Assembly: GCA_017984215.1 (NCBI GenBank)
Contig: JAGOAA010000004.1
Span: forward strand, 62,001-126,000
Source: Cytophagaceae bacterium
GTDB taxonomy: Bacteria; Bacteroidota; Bacteroidia; Cytophagales; Spirosomataceae
Length of the DNA stretch: 64,000 bases
Reading direction: 5' to 3'
The position numbers and the translations under genes are program-made. This document shows positions 8,323 through 15,861 of the stretch, in pieces (the first letter of the stretch is position 1; every line of letters begins with the position of its first letter). Below the pieces are notes generated by a model. It worked only from the letters and a program-made list of their open reading frames with translations, was not told the origin of the DNA and searched no databases.

Positions 8323-8882
8323 AGTGCCCAAGTTTTTTGTGATGGAGATAATGGCATACAGCCGTCAAATTTGCCTGGAATAGGTAAGTATTCCAATGCT
8401 TTTGTTGCCCCGATTTCTGAGGTAAAATAGCCAGTTGTTGTTAACTCTTTGATCATAAAGAAGAAGGTCGGCTGGCCTTTTTTGCTTTTGCGTGTGGCAT
8501 CAGACTCGAGCATGCAGGTGGTCAATGCCTCCTTGCGTTGCGTTGAAGATGCCTCAATGAATCCTTTGCCAAAACGCGTTTGGCAATCGGAATCCAATTT
8601 AGCTAACCCTTCTGCGAATGCTTTTTGGTTGGCCTCCGGATAACAATCTTGGACAACACGCAAGATGAATTTTTCCACACCGGCTGCTTTTGCGCCTGGC
8701 GTGTCGGTTGTAGGTATAATGGTATCGGCTATTTCAGCTACCAAAGATTCTTGTGCGGCAGAGAATTGCACAAAAGTGGCATGGGATTTTTGGCCATTGA
8801 GCCCAGCCATTGCAGGTGCGGAAATCATGCCGCCCATCAAGATGCTGAGGCGCTGAATGGCGTCCCGTCGGTTTATGTTCAT
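8319..8882 (-). CDS. Gluconate 2-dehydrogenase subunit 3-like small subunit with Tat signal
   Basis: From the ATG at 8882 the protein has 187 residues and starts with a twin-arginine signal (MNINRRDAIQRLSILMGG, then a hydrophobic stretch ending AMA). The body matches the Gluconate_2-dh3 family: ETIADTII-like TIIPTTDTPGAK motif, and the C-terminal FFFMIKELTTTGYFTSEIG and YLPIPGKFDGC. Such subunits have no signal-bearing partner of their own; they carry the GMC catalytic subunit across the membrane by the Tat route and stabilise it. An upstream in-frame ATG at 8906 would push the RR motif inward and is less likely. Confidence 0.88.
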   Translation of the reverse strand: MNINRRDAIQRLSILMGGMISAPAMAGLNGQKSHATFVQFSAAQESLVAEIADTIIPTTDTPGAKAAGVEKFILRVVQDCYPEANQKAFAEGLAKLDSDCQTRFGKGFIEASSTQRKEALTTCMLESDATRKSKKGQPTFFFMIKELTTTGYFTSEIGATKALEYLPIPGKFDGCMPLSPSQKTWAL

Positions 8883-8926
8883 AGGTAATAGGATTTTACG
8901 TATCAAATATAGGATATTTTTTTACG

Positions 8927-8957
8927 TTGCCAAACAGCCCGTGTTTCCGTAGCTTTG
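8927..8957 (+). promoter_or_regulatory. Promoter of prmC
   Basis: A -7 element TAGCTTTG (8950-8957) lies 20 bp after a TTG at 8927-8929 that can serve as the -33 element. The gene start follows 55 bp downstream. Confidence 0.6.
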
Positions 8958-9012
8958 CCAATCCTTTAAGGTTTGGCAAAGCTAAAGGCCCTAAGCATAA
9001 CGAAAAACAAGT

Positions 9013-9861
9013 ATGTCTCTTGTATCAGTAAACGCATTATCTCAACAAATTCAGCAAGCCATTGCTGCGAAATACCCTGTAAATGAGGCTCGGGCCATTG
9101 CACATGGGTATTTGAATATGGTTTGTGGGATCAATACCTTGGATATTTTGTTGGATAAAGCCGTCGAAGAGCCTCGTGGTTTTGCGGAAGATTTGTCCCG
9201 ACTCGCTGCCGGGGAACCCCTACAATACGTGACAGGAAAGGCTTATTTTTTCGACCGACTTTTCTCCTTGAATGCTGCGACGCTCATTCCCCGACCGGAA
9301 ACCGAAGAGCTGGTTAGTCTGGTATTGAATCTGATTGGTCATGAAAAAAAACACGTGTTGGACATCGGAACGGGTTCCGGATGCATTGCCATTTCGCTGG
9401 CATTGGAAGCCCCTCAAGCAGAACTTAGCGCATGGGATGTTGCTCCCGAGGCGATTAAGAAAGCAAAAGAAAATGCGGACCAATTAGGAGCGCAGGTAAC
9501 TTTTACCCAACAGGACGTTTTTTCATGGTCAGGCGATGTAAATACTTGGGACATCATTGTCTCTAATCCGCCCTATGTCCTAGATGCAGAAAAGGCCGAA
9601 ATGGAAGCCCATGTGCTCGATCACGAACCCCATTTGGCTTTATTTGTCTCAGACGAAGATCCACTTGTTTTTTATCGGGTGATCGGTGAGATGGCTAAAC
9701 AACGATTAACGCCCGACGGATTCCTGTGTTTCGAAATCAACCGGGCGTTTGGAGAACAAAATGTTGCGTTAGCAAAAGAACAGGGATTTGAAAATATTCA
9801 ATTAATCAAAGATTTTCACGGCAATGATCGGATGCTTATTGCGCAGAAATCAGCTCATTGA
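9013..9861 (+). CDS. prmC: Peptide chain release factor glutamine N5-methyltransferase
   Basis: The 282-residue protein has the PrmC/HemK layout: an N-terminal helical domain, then a Rossmann methyltransferase. Seen: RPETEELV before the fold, the SAM motif LDIGTGSGCIAISLA, and the signature NPPY in IIVSNPPYV, which binds the target glutamine. It methylates the GGQ glutamine of release factors RF1 and RF2. Its 3' end overlaps the convergent oligopeptidase gene by 26 bp. Confidence 0.95.
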   Translation: MSLVSVNALSQQIQQAIAAKYPVNEARAIAHGYLNMVCGINTLDILLDKAVEEPRGFAEDLSRLAAGEPLQYVTGKAYFFDRLFSLNAATLIPRPETEELVSLVLNLIGHEKKHVLDIGTGSGCIAISLALEAPQAELSAWDVAPEAIKKAKENADQLGAQVTFTQQDVFSWSGDVNTWDIIVSNPPYVLDAEKAEMEAHVLDHEPHLALFVSDEDPLVFYRVIGEMAKQRLTPDGFLCFEINRAFGEQNVALAKEQGFENIQLIKDFHGNDRMLIAQKSAH

Positions 9862-11896
9862 TCCCAAGTAAAAAAGCATAATCTTTCGCGATATCGTTGA
9901 AGCGTTTGTAGCGTCCAGATGCGCCACCGTGGCCTGCCGACATATCACAATCCAATAACAAGATATTTTTATCGGTCTTCGTTTTACGCAATTTGGCTAC
10001 CCATTTGGCAGGTTCCCAATATTGTACTTGAGAATCATGCAACCCGGTCGTCACAAATAGGTGCGGATAGTCTTGTGCTACGACATTGTCATAAGGTGAA
10101 TAAGATTTCATGTAGTGGTAATGTTCTTCCTTCTTTGGATTACCCCATTCTTCCCATTCGCCCGTCGTCAAAGGAATCGTTTCATCTAACATTGTCGTCA
10201 CGACATCCACAAATGGAACAGCTGCAATCACCCCAGCAAATAAGTTGGGAGCCATATTGATAATTCCGCCCATGAGCATGCCACCTGCTGACCCCCCTTG
10301 GGCAAATAATTGATTTTCGGTCACTTTACCCATGCTGATCAAATGCTTTCCACAATCAATGAAGTCGGTAAACGTATTCATTTTGCGCATCATTTTTCCA
10401 TCTTCGTACCAGTGTCGGCCCATTTCTTGGCCGCCGCGAATGTGGGCAATGGCAAAGGCAAATCCTCGATTCAAAAGCGATAATCGACTCGATGAAAAAT
10501 AAGGATCCATGCTGTAGCCATAAGAACCGTAAGCATAAAGTAACAAAGGGCCTTTTTGGTAGCCTTTTTTGTAGACCAACGAAATAGGCACTTGGACACC
10601 ATCGCGGGCAGTGGCCCATAAGCGCTCCGACCGGTATTCGTTTTTGTCAAAGCCACCCAGGACTCGGTCCTCTTTTAATAAAGTTGATTTTTTGTTAACT
10701 ACATCGTATTCCAAAACTGAATTTGGGCAGGTCAATGAGGTATAATTATAACGAAGAGTTTTGCTTCTGTAATCTGCATTAATGCCAATATTCACTTGGA
10801 AAACGTCCTCTTCCATTTTAATATATTCGTTGGATTCTCCCTGAATTAACTGAATTTGGGAGAGTCCATTCGTTTTCACTTCCAAAGCAATCCATTCCGT
10901 TGTCGCATCGAAGTCCTCCAAGAAAACATCGGGACGATGGGCTACGACAGTTTGCCAAACAGACTTGTCCGTTGGGCCACTTACCGGACATTCCATTAAT
11001 TGAAAGTTGGTGGAATCTTGATCATTCGTCCGTATCAAAAAGCGATCCGACTGATGTTCAATGAAATACTCCAAACCGCGTTCCCCTGCCTGAAATACTT
11101 CGAAATTACCTGTCGGGTTGTCGGTCTTTAAAATTCGATACTCCGAATAAACACCTTGTTGGCTTGAGACCGAGAAAATATATTCCTTCGATTTACTTCT
11201 ACTCAACCCCATGTAGCACTCCTCGTTTTTTTCTTCATACACCAAAACGTCTTCTGTTACCGAAGTGCCAATTTTATGCCGATAGACTTTGGAGGCTAAT
11301 AAAGTTTGTGGATCACGGAGAAGGTAGAAGAAATAATTTGAATCTGCCGACCAGGCATAGGATCCCCCTTCGGTATTTTCAATGGTATCCGGGAGAAGTT
11401 CACCTGTCTGCAGGTTTTTAAAGTAAACAGTATAATTTCTTCGGCTTACCGTATCGGTGGCATAGGCAAGAATTTGTTCATTATCGGATAATGCCAAACC
11501 GCCTACGGCAAAATAGGCTTCATCTTTACCCAACAGGTTCCCGTGAAGCAAGATTTCTTCTGTTGCATCGAGACTTCCCTTTTTGCGGCAATACAAGGGG
11601 TATTCGCCGCCCGTTTCGAAGCGATGGTAGAACCAATCCTTGCCATTGAAGTAGGGGACAGATTGTTCATCTGCCACCATGCGCCCTTTCATCTCTTCAA
11701 ACAATTCGTTTTGAAGCGCTTCTGTGGGCTTGAGTACGTTTTCGGTATAGCTATTTTCTTGGTTTAGGTAATCGATGACCGCAGGGTCTTCGGGATTATT
11801 CAACCAAAAATAGGGGTCTTGTCGGACGTCGCCGTGCAGGATTAATTCGTTTGGAATTTCTGTGGCTTGAGGCGGATTGGGGAGATTTTGTAACAT
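9836..11896 (-). CDS. Oligopeptidase B-like serine peptidase (family S9A)
   Basis: The 686-residue protein has the prolyl-oligopeptidase layout: an N-terminal seven-bladed propeller with the start DPYFWLNNPEDPAVIDYLNQEN, and a C-terminal alpha/beta hydrolase. The catalytic serine is in GGSAGGMLMGG. The region SYGYSMDPYFSSSRLSLLNRGFAFAIAHIRGG is strongly conserved in the S9A family. The catalytic His is expected in CDMSAGHGGASGRYKR near the C-terminus. No signal peptide is seen, so it is probably cytoplasmic and trims short peptides, after basic residues if it is a true oligopeptidase B. Confidence 0.92.
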   Translation of the reverse strand: MLQNLPNPPQATEIPNELILHGDVRQDPYFWLNNPEDPAVIDYLNQENSYTENVLKPTEALQNELFEEMKGRMVADEQSVPYFNGKDWFYHRFETGGEYPLYCRKKGSLDATEEILLHGNLLGKDEAYFAVGGLALSDNEQILAYATDTVSRRNYTVYFKNLQTGELLPDTIENTEGGSYAWSADSNYFFYLLRDPQTLLASKVYRHKIGTSVTEDVLVYEEKNEECYMGLSRSKSKEYIFSVSSQQGVYSEYRILKTDNPTGNFEVFQAGERGLEYFIEHQSDRFLIRTNDQDSTNFQLMECPVSGPTDKSVWQTVVAHRPDVFLEDFDATTEWIALEVKTNGLSQIQLIQGESNEYIKMEEDVFQVNIGINADYRSKTLRYNYTSLTCPNSVLEYDVVNKKSTLLKEDRVLGGFDKNEYRSERLWATARDGVQVPISLVYKKGYQKGPLLLYAYGSYGYSMDPYFSSSRLSLLNRGFAFAIAHIRGGQEMGRHWYEDGKMMRKMNTFTDFIDCGKHLISMGKVTENQLFAQGGSAGGMLMGGIINMAPNLFAGVIAAVPFVDVVTTMLDETIPLTTGEWEEWGNPKKEEHYHYMKSYSPYDNVVAQDYPHLFVTTGLHDSQVQYWEPAKWVAKLRKTKTDKNILLLDCDMSAGHGGASGRYKRFNDIAKDYAFLLGINELISAQ

Positions 11897-11969
11897 GGTT
11901 ACAAGTTAAAAATAAATTTATGGAGGAAAAAGGAACGTTTATCCTTGAAAAAGCATTTTGATGTAAAAA

Positions 11970-12002
11970 TTGGCAAGGCATATTGAATTATTTATACCTT
12001 TG
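11970..12002 (+). promoter_or_regulatory. Probable promoter of the lemA-TPM operon
   Basis: The -7 element TACCTTTG (11995-12002) matches TAnnTTTG. A weak -33 candidate (TTGG-like, from 11970) lies about 21 bp upstream. The lemA ATG follows at 12033. Confidence 0.55.
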
Positions 12003-12032
12003 CCACATAACAAACCATAAATTTTTTTTAAA

Positions 12033-12626
12033 ATGAACAGAACTATTTGGATTGTATTAGGGGTAATTGCCTTGGTGATTTTCTGGGGTATTGGTGCCAA
12101 AAATGGAATGGCGGAAGCAGATGTTGATATTGATGCAAAGTGGGGTAAAGTACAAAGTGCATACCAGCGTCGTTCGGATTTGATTCCTAATTTAGTGAAG
12201 ACTGTACAAGGCGTGGCGAATTTCGAGAAATCAACCTTAACAGAAGTAGTTCAAGCTCGTGCGTCTGCAACCCAGATGAAATTAGATGCGAAGGATTTGA
12301 GTCCTGAGAATTTGCAAAAATATCAAGCAGCTCAGTCTTCTTTAAGTGGAGCTCTCTCTCGCCTTTTAGTTGTTACGGAAAATTATCCGCAATTGAGAGC
12401 AACAGAAAGTTTTTCTGAACTACAACAACAATTAGAAAGCTCAGAAAATCGAATTAAAGAGGAGAGAGATAATTTTAATGATGCTGTTTCTGATTATAAC
12501 AAGAAAATAGTCGTTTTCCCATCAAGTATAATTGCTTCTATTTCAGGTTATGAAAAAAGAGCATTCTTCCAAGCGGACGCAGGTTCTGAGAAAGCACCGG
12601 AGGTAAATTTTGACGAGAAAAAATAA
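12033..12626 (+). CDS. lemA: LemA family protein
   Basis: The 197-residue protein starts with one transmembrane helix (residues about 4-22) and continues with the LemA helical bundle: VDAKWGKVQSAYQRRSDLIPNLV-like region (here IDAKWGKVQ..YQRRSDLIPNLVKTV), then ENYPQLRATESFSELQQQLE and YNKKIVVFPSSIIA. LemA proteins are membrane-anchored with the bundle outside the cytoplasm; their biochemical role is not established. The two following genes both encode TPM domains, a common LemA neighbourhood, and start 1 bp after or overlap each other. Confidence 0.93.
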   Translation: MNRTIWIVLGVIALVIFWGIGAKNGMAEADVDIDAKWGKVQSAYQRRSDLIPNLVKTVQGVANFEKSTLTEVVQARASATQMKLDAKDLSPENLQKYQAAQSSLSGALSRLLVVTENYPQLRATESFSELQQQLESSENRIKEERDNFNDAVSDYNKKIVVFPSSIIASISGYEKRAFFQADAGSEKAPEVNFDEKK

Positions 12627-12627
12627 G

Positions 12628-13053
12628 ATGCAATTAAGCGCGGCACACGAGGTAGAAATTATTCAGGCGATTCAGGAGGCAGAAAAAAAGACTTCTGGAG
12701 AGATTCGTGTACACGTGGAAAGTCATTGTGAAGGGCACCCGATCGAACGATCGAAGGTGCTCTTTTTTCAATTAGGGATGCAAAAGACCGATTTGCAGAA
12801 TGGGGTATTGGTTTACTTAGCCGTGAAGGATCGTAAATTTTCGATCATCGGGGATAAGGGGATTGATGCGAATGTTCCCCTTGAATTTTGGGAAACCATC
12901 CGGGATGAGATGCGCCCTTTATTAGCGAAGGAAGAATTCGGTGCTGGACTTGCCTTGGGTGTTCGTCGGATCGGAGAGGCCTTAGCGATTTACTTTCCAT
13001 ACCAGCGGGAAGATGTGAATGAATTATCGGATGAGTTGTCGTATGGGGAATAG
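12628..13053 (+). CDS. TPM-domain protein (cytoplasmic type)
   Basis: From ATG 12628, 1 bp after the lemA stop, the protein has 141 residues. It has no signal peptide and is one TPM (TLP18.3/Psb32/MOLO-1) domain. Seen: EAEKKTSGEIRVHVESHC, the core VYLAVKDRKFSIIGDKGID, and a final helix GLALGVRRIGEALAIYFPY. TPM domains occur in putative phosphatases and membrane-complex assembly factors. An in-frame ATG at 12610 would overlap lemA and is less likely. The gene overlaps the next by 11 bp. Confidence 0.85.
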   Translation: MQLSAAHEVEIIQAIQEAEKKTSGEIRVHVESHCEGHPIERSKVLFFQLGMQKTDLQNGVLVYLAVKDRKFSIIGDKGIDANVPLEFWETIRDEMRPLLAKEEFGAGLALGVRRIGEALAIYFPYQREDVNELSDELSYGE

Positions 13054-13789
13054 CGTTAGATTACTAATCGGTTTTTTATTGCTTTCCTTGAGCATGTGGG
13101 GGCAGGATATTCCTGCAAAACCAGATGGTTATGTGCTTGATCAGGCAGGGTTGTTGCAAGCGAATGAAGCTCAGCAATTGGAGCAGAAGTTACGTGGATA
13201 TGCGGATTCAACCTCAACACAATTTGCGATTGTTTTAGTGCCTAGTACGGGGAATTCAGATCCTTATGATTATGCCATGGCGATCGGTAAAACCTGGGGA
13301 GTAGGTCAAAAAGGGAAGAATAATGGCGTTGTCATTTTGGTGTCTATGGACAATCGAAAAATTCGGATTGTGACGGGACGCGGAATTGAAGACGTTTTAC
13401 CTGATGCTACTTGCAAGCGTATCATCAATCGAATCCTCAAGCCCTATTTTAAACGAGGCGATTATTACAATGGTTTAGATGTCGCAACGACCGAAATGAT
13501 GCAACGCGCTAGCGGGCAATTTCAGTCGGAAGGTTCTGGCGAGCCATCCGGAATTCCTGTTTTTATTATCGTCTTCTTGATCATTATCATTATTAACATC
13601 ATTCGTGCCATCAAAAATAAGGGCGGAGGTTCAAATCCAGGTTCCCGCGGTGGAGGCATGTTTTTCCCACCTATTTTCTTAGGAGGTGGTGGTTATGACC
13701 GTGGTGGTTCATCCGGCGGTGGAGGCTTTGATTTTGGCGGTTTTGGGGGTGGAGATTTTGGTGGAGGCGGAGCCGGTGGGGATTTTTAA
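13043..13789 (+). CDS. TPM-domain membrane protein with glycine-rich tail (YgcG-like)
   Basis: From ATG 13043 the protein has 248 residues. A signal peptide (ending SMWGQ) is followed by a TPM domain: GYVLDQAGLL, FAIVLVPSTGNSDPYDYA, GVVILVSMDNRKIRIVTGRG. A transmembrane helix (FIIVFLIIIIINIIRAI) comes next, and the tail is almost all Gly, Phe and Asp (GGFDFGGFGGGDFGGGG). This is the YgcG arrangement, with the TPM domain outside and the tail inside the cell. It overlaps the upstream TPM gene and probably works with LemA. Confidence 0.87.
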   Translation: MGNSVRLLIGFLLLSLSMWGQDIPAKPDGYVLDQAGLLQANEAQQLEQKLRGYADSTSTQFAIVLVPSTGNSDPYDYAMAIGKTWGVGQKGKNNGVVILVSMDNRKIRIVTGRGIEDVLPDATCKRIINRILKPYFKRGDYYNGLDVATTEMMQRASGQFQSEGSGEPSGIPVFIIVFLIIIIINIIRAIKNKGGGSNPGSRGGGMFFPPIFLGGGGYDRGGSSGGGGFDFGGFGGGDFGGGGAGGDF

Positions 13790-13797
13790 ATTATGCG

Positions 13798-13805
13798 TAT
13801 CTTTG
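13798..13805 (+). promoter_or_regulatory. -7 promoter element of the gmhA-like gene
   Basis: TATCTTTG matches the TAnnTTTG consensus and lies 17 bp upstream of the TTG start. No clear -33 TTTG is visible at the right distance, so this is tentative. Confidence 0.45.
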
Positions 13806-13822
13806 TGCAAAATTAAAAGCAA

Positions 13823-14401
13823 TTGAAAGATATCATTCAAGCCAATCTTCAGGAAGCCCAACAGGTTTTAGATCAATTTTTTAGCAATCCTGCTAAAATA
13901 GAATCCATTGAAAAAGCAGCGAATTGTTTAGTGGGGGCACTCCAACAAGGCAAAAAGATTATTGCCTGCGGAAATGGAGGTAGCCATTGCGATGCGATGC
14001 ATTTTGCTGAAGAGTTGTCGGGGCGTTACCGAGAAAACCGTCCAGCATTAGCTGCGATGGCGATTTCAGACCCTTCCCATATTTCTTGTGTAAGCAATGA
14101 TTTTGGTTATAATTATGTTTTTTCACGTTTTATTGAGGGATTGGGTAATGCGGGAGATGTACTCTTCGGTATATCAACGAGTGGTAATTCTGCCAATATT
14201 ATCGAAGCGGTAAAAGCTGCTCAAGCCAAAGGAATGGCTGTGGTTTTATTGACTGGAAAAGACGGTGGCCAATTAGCTGCCTTTGACAATGTCTTTGAGG
14301 TGCGTGTAGACCATTTTGGTTACGCGGATCGGATTCAAGAGATACATATCAAGGTGATTCATATATTGATTCAGTTGATTGAGAAGGAGATGGGGTATTG
14401 A
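13823..14401 (+). CDS. gmhA: SIS-domain phosphosugar isomerase (GmhA-like)
   Basis: The 192-residue protein is one SIS domain. Seen: the phosphosugar loop [24 protein letters not shown] (conserved Ser in GGS), [12 protein letters not shown], and a C-terminal [17 protein letters not shown] helix that carries the Glu and His of GmhA. The predicted reaction is sedoheptulose 7-phosphate to D-glycero-D-manno-heptose 7-phosphate, the first step to LPS heptose. Translation starts at TTG 13823, since the frame upstream is closed and the reading matches the family N-terminus. No other heptose gene is in the window, so another SIS isomerase activity is possible. Confidence 0.82.
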   Translation: MKDIIQANLQEAQQVLDQFFSNPAKIESIEKAANCLVGALQQGKKIIACGNGGSHCDAMHFAEELSGRYRENRPALAAMAISDPSHISCVSNDFGYNYVFSRFIEGLGNAGDVLFGISTSGNSANIIEAVKAAQAKGMAVVLLTGKDGGQLAAFDNVFEVRVDHFGYADRIQEIHIKVIHILIQLIEKEMGY

Positions 14402-14404
14402 AGG

Positions 14405-14576
14405 TTAGACGTTGGACATTAGACGTTTGACGTTAGAAGTTAAATTACATTCATTCGATATTATAAGTTGGTAGGGTCTAAAGTCCAAAGTCCAGCGTCT
14501 AATGTCTATTTTTATTCATATGATTTTATATGTTGCACATGGTCTAACGACCAATGTCCAATGTCTAAAGTCTTAA
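14405..14576. repeat. Three clusters of 7-bp GTC heptads in inverted arrangement
   Basis: Cluster A (14405-14439) has five 7-bp units of the form TTRGACN. Clusters B (14476-14510) and C (14542-14576) have five units each of GTCYAAN, the reverse complement of A. The clusters therefore form an inverted repeat around an AT-rich spacer of about 36 bp, with a further copy after 31 bp more. Units vary (GTCTAAA, GTCCAAT, GTCCAGC, GACCAAT) but keep exact 7-bp phase. No ORF lies inside. The element fills almost the whole gap between the gmhA-like gene and the helicase. Confidence 0.8.
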
Positions 14577-14586
14577 AAAACACATT

Positions 14587-15822
14587 TTGACATTTAAAGA
14601 ACTAGGCTTAGCCGAAAAATTATTAGAAGGGATTGAATCCATGGGCTACAAGACGGCCACACCTGTACAAGAACAGGTGATGAAGCCAATTTTAGCCGGA
14701 CGCGATGTCTTAGCATCGGCACAGACTGGTACAGGGAAAACGGCGGCATTTTTGTTGCCAATTATCCATAAATTATTGACGGAAGAACATTCCGAAAATC
14801 ACATCAATGCCTTAATTATTGTTCCTACCCGCGAATTGGCTGTTCAAATTGCAGGTAATATGGAAGGTTTGGGATACTTCACGAATGTGAGTTGCATGCC
14901 TGTTTATGGCGGAGGCGATGGCAATTCGTTTACGACGGAAAAAACAGCTTTAACTTCTGGGGTTGAGTTGGTGGTTTGTACACCAGGTCGCATGATCGCC
15001 CATTTGAATATGGGGTATGTAGATTTGAAACATGTGAAATATTTGGTCTTGGATGAGGCGGATCGTATGTTGGACATGGGTTTCCATGATGATCTGATGA
15101 AGATTACGGGTTATTTACCTAAAGAGCGTCAAAACCTTTTATTTTCTGCCACGATGCCGCCGAAAATGCGTGACCTGGCTCGTAAATTAATGCAAGATCC
15201 TGTGGAGGTGACAATCGCGGTTTCTAAACCCCCAGAGGCGATTGTTCAAGAGGCTTTTGTGGTTTATGAGAAACAGAAGAGTGCCTTAGTTAAGCATTTA
15301 TTGAAGCGTCAAGATTATACGCGTGTCATCGTATTTTGTTCGCGTAAACAAAATGTAAAATCATTGACTTCTGATTTGAAGCGTGGGCGTTTCTCGGTGG
15401 AGGAAATTCACTCCGATTTGGAACAAGATGTTCGCGAACAAGTATTGCAAGATTTCCGTAATAAGAAGACAAAGATCTTAGTTGCGACGGATATCTTGAG
15501 TCGGGGAATCGACATCGATGAAATCGAATTAGTGATCAACTACGACGTTCCGAATGACGGAGAAGATTATATTCACCGGATTGGTCGGACGGCACGTGCT
15601 CAAACGAAAGGGACGGCATATACATTAATAACCGAGGCAGAGCAACGGAAATTTGCTGCGATTGAACGATTATTGGAAAAAGAAGTAACGAAATCACCAG
15701 TTCCGGAGGAATTTGGCGAAACGCCTGCCTACAATCCGAGCGAAGCAAAAGCTTTCAAGCCTAGCGGTGGTGGATATAAGGGAAAGAAGAAGGTCTGGAA
15801 GAAAAGACCTCCCCAAGCATAA
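14587..15822 (+). CDS. DEAD-box ATP-dependent RNA helicase (RhlE-like)
   Basis: The 411-residue protein has all DEAD-box motifs: Q motif in TATPVQEQ, I AQTGTGKT, Ia PTRELA, II DEAD, III SAT, then VIFCSRKQN, ATDILSRGIDID and HRIGRTAR. The core ends near residue 365 and a short basic tail (GYKGKKKVWKKRP) probably aids RNA binding. It remodels RNA or ribonucleoproteins. The start is TTG at 14587, since the family N-terminus TFKELGL follows at once. Its upstream region is the heptad-repeat element, which ends 10 bp before the start. Confidence 0.93.
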   Translation: MTFKELGLAEKLLEGIESMGYKTATPVQEQVMKPILAGRDVLASAQTGTGKTAAFLLPIIHKLLTEEHSENHINALIIVPTRELAVQIAGNMEGLGYFTNVSCMPVYGGGDGNSFTTEKTALTSGVELVVCTPGRMIAHLNMGYVDLKHVKYLVLDEADRMLDMGFHDDLMKITGYLPKERQNLLFSATMPPKMRDLARKLMQDPVEVTIAVSKPPEAIVQEAFVVYEKQKSALVKHLLKRQDYTRVIVFCSRKQNVKSLTSDLKRGRFSVEEIHSDLEQDVREQVLQDFRNKKTKILVATDILSRGIDIDEIELVINYDVPNDGEDYIHRIGRTARAQTKGTAYTLITEAEQRKFAAIERLLEKEVTKSPVPEEFGETPAYNPSEAKAFKPSGGGYKGKKKVWKKRPPQA

Positions 15823-15823
15823 C

Positions 15824-15854
15824 AAAAAAGGCGCTATTTGTAGCGCCTTTTTTT
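15824..15854. terminator. Bidirectional terminator between the helicase gene and ftsA
   Basis: A 13-bp stem AAAAAAGGCGCTA / TAGCGCCTTTTTT with a 4-base loop has an A-run on the left and a T-run on the right. It can end transcripts of both convergent genes. Confidence 0.85.
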
Positions 15855-15861
15855 ATGTTGA

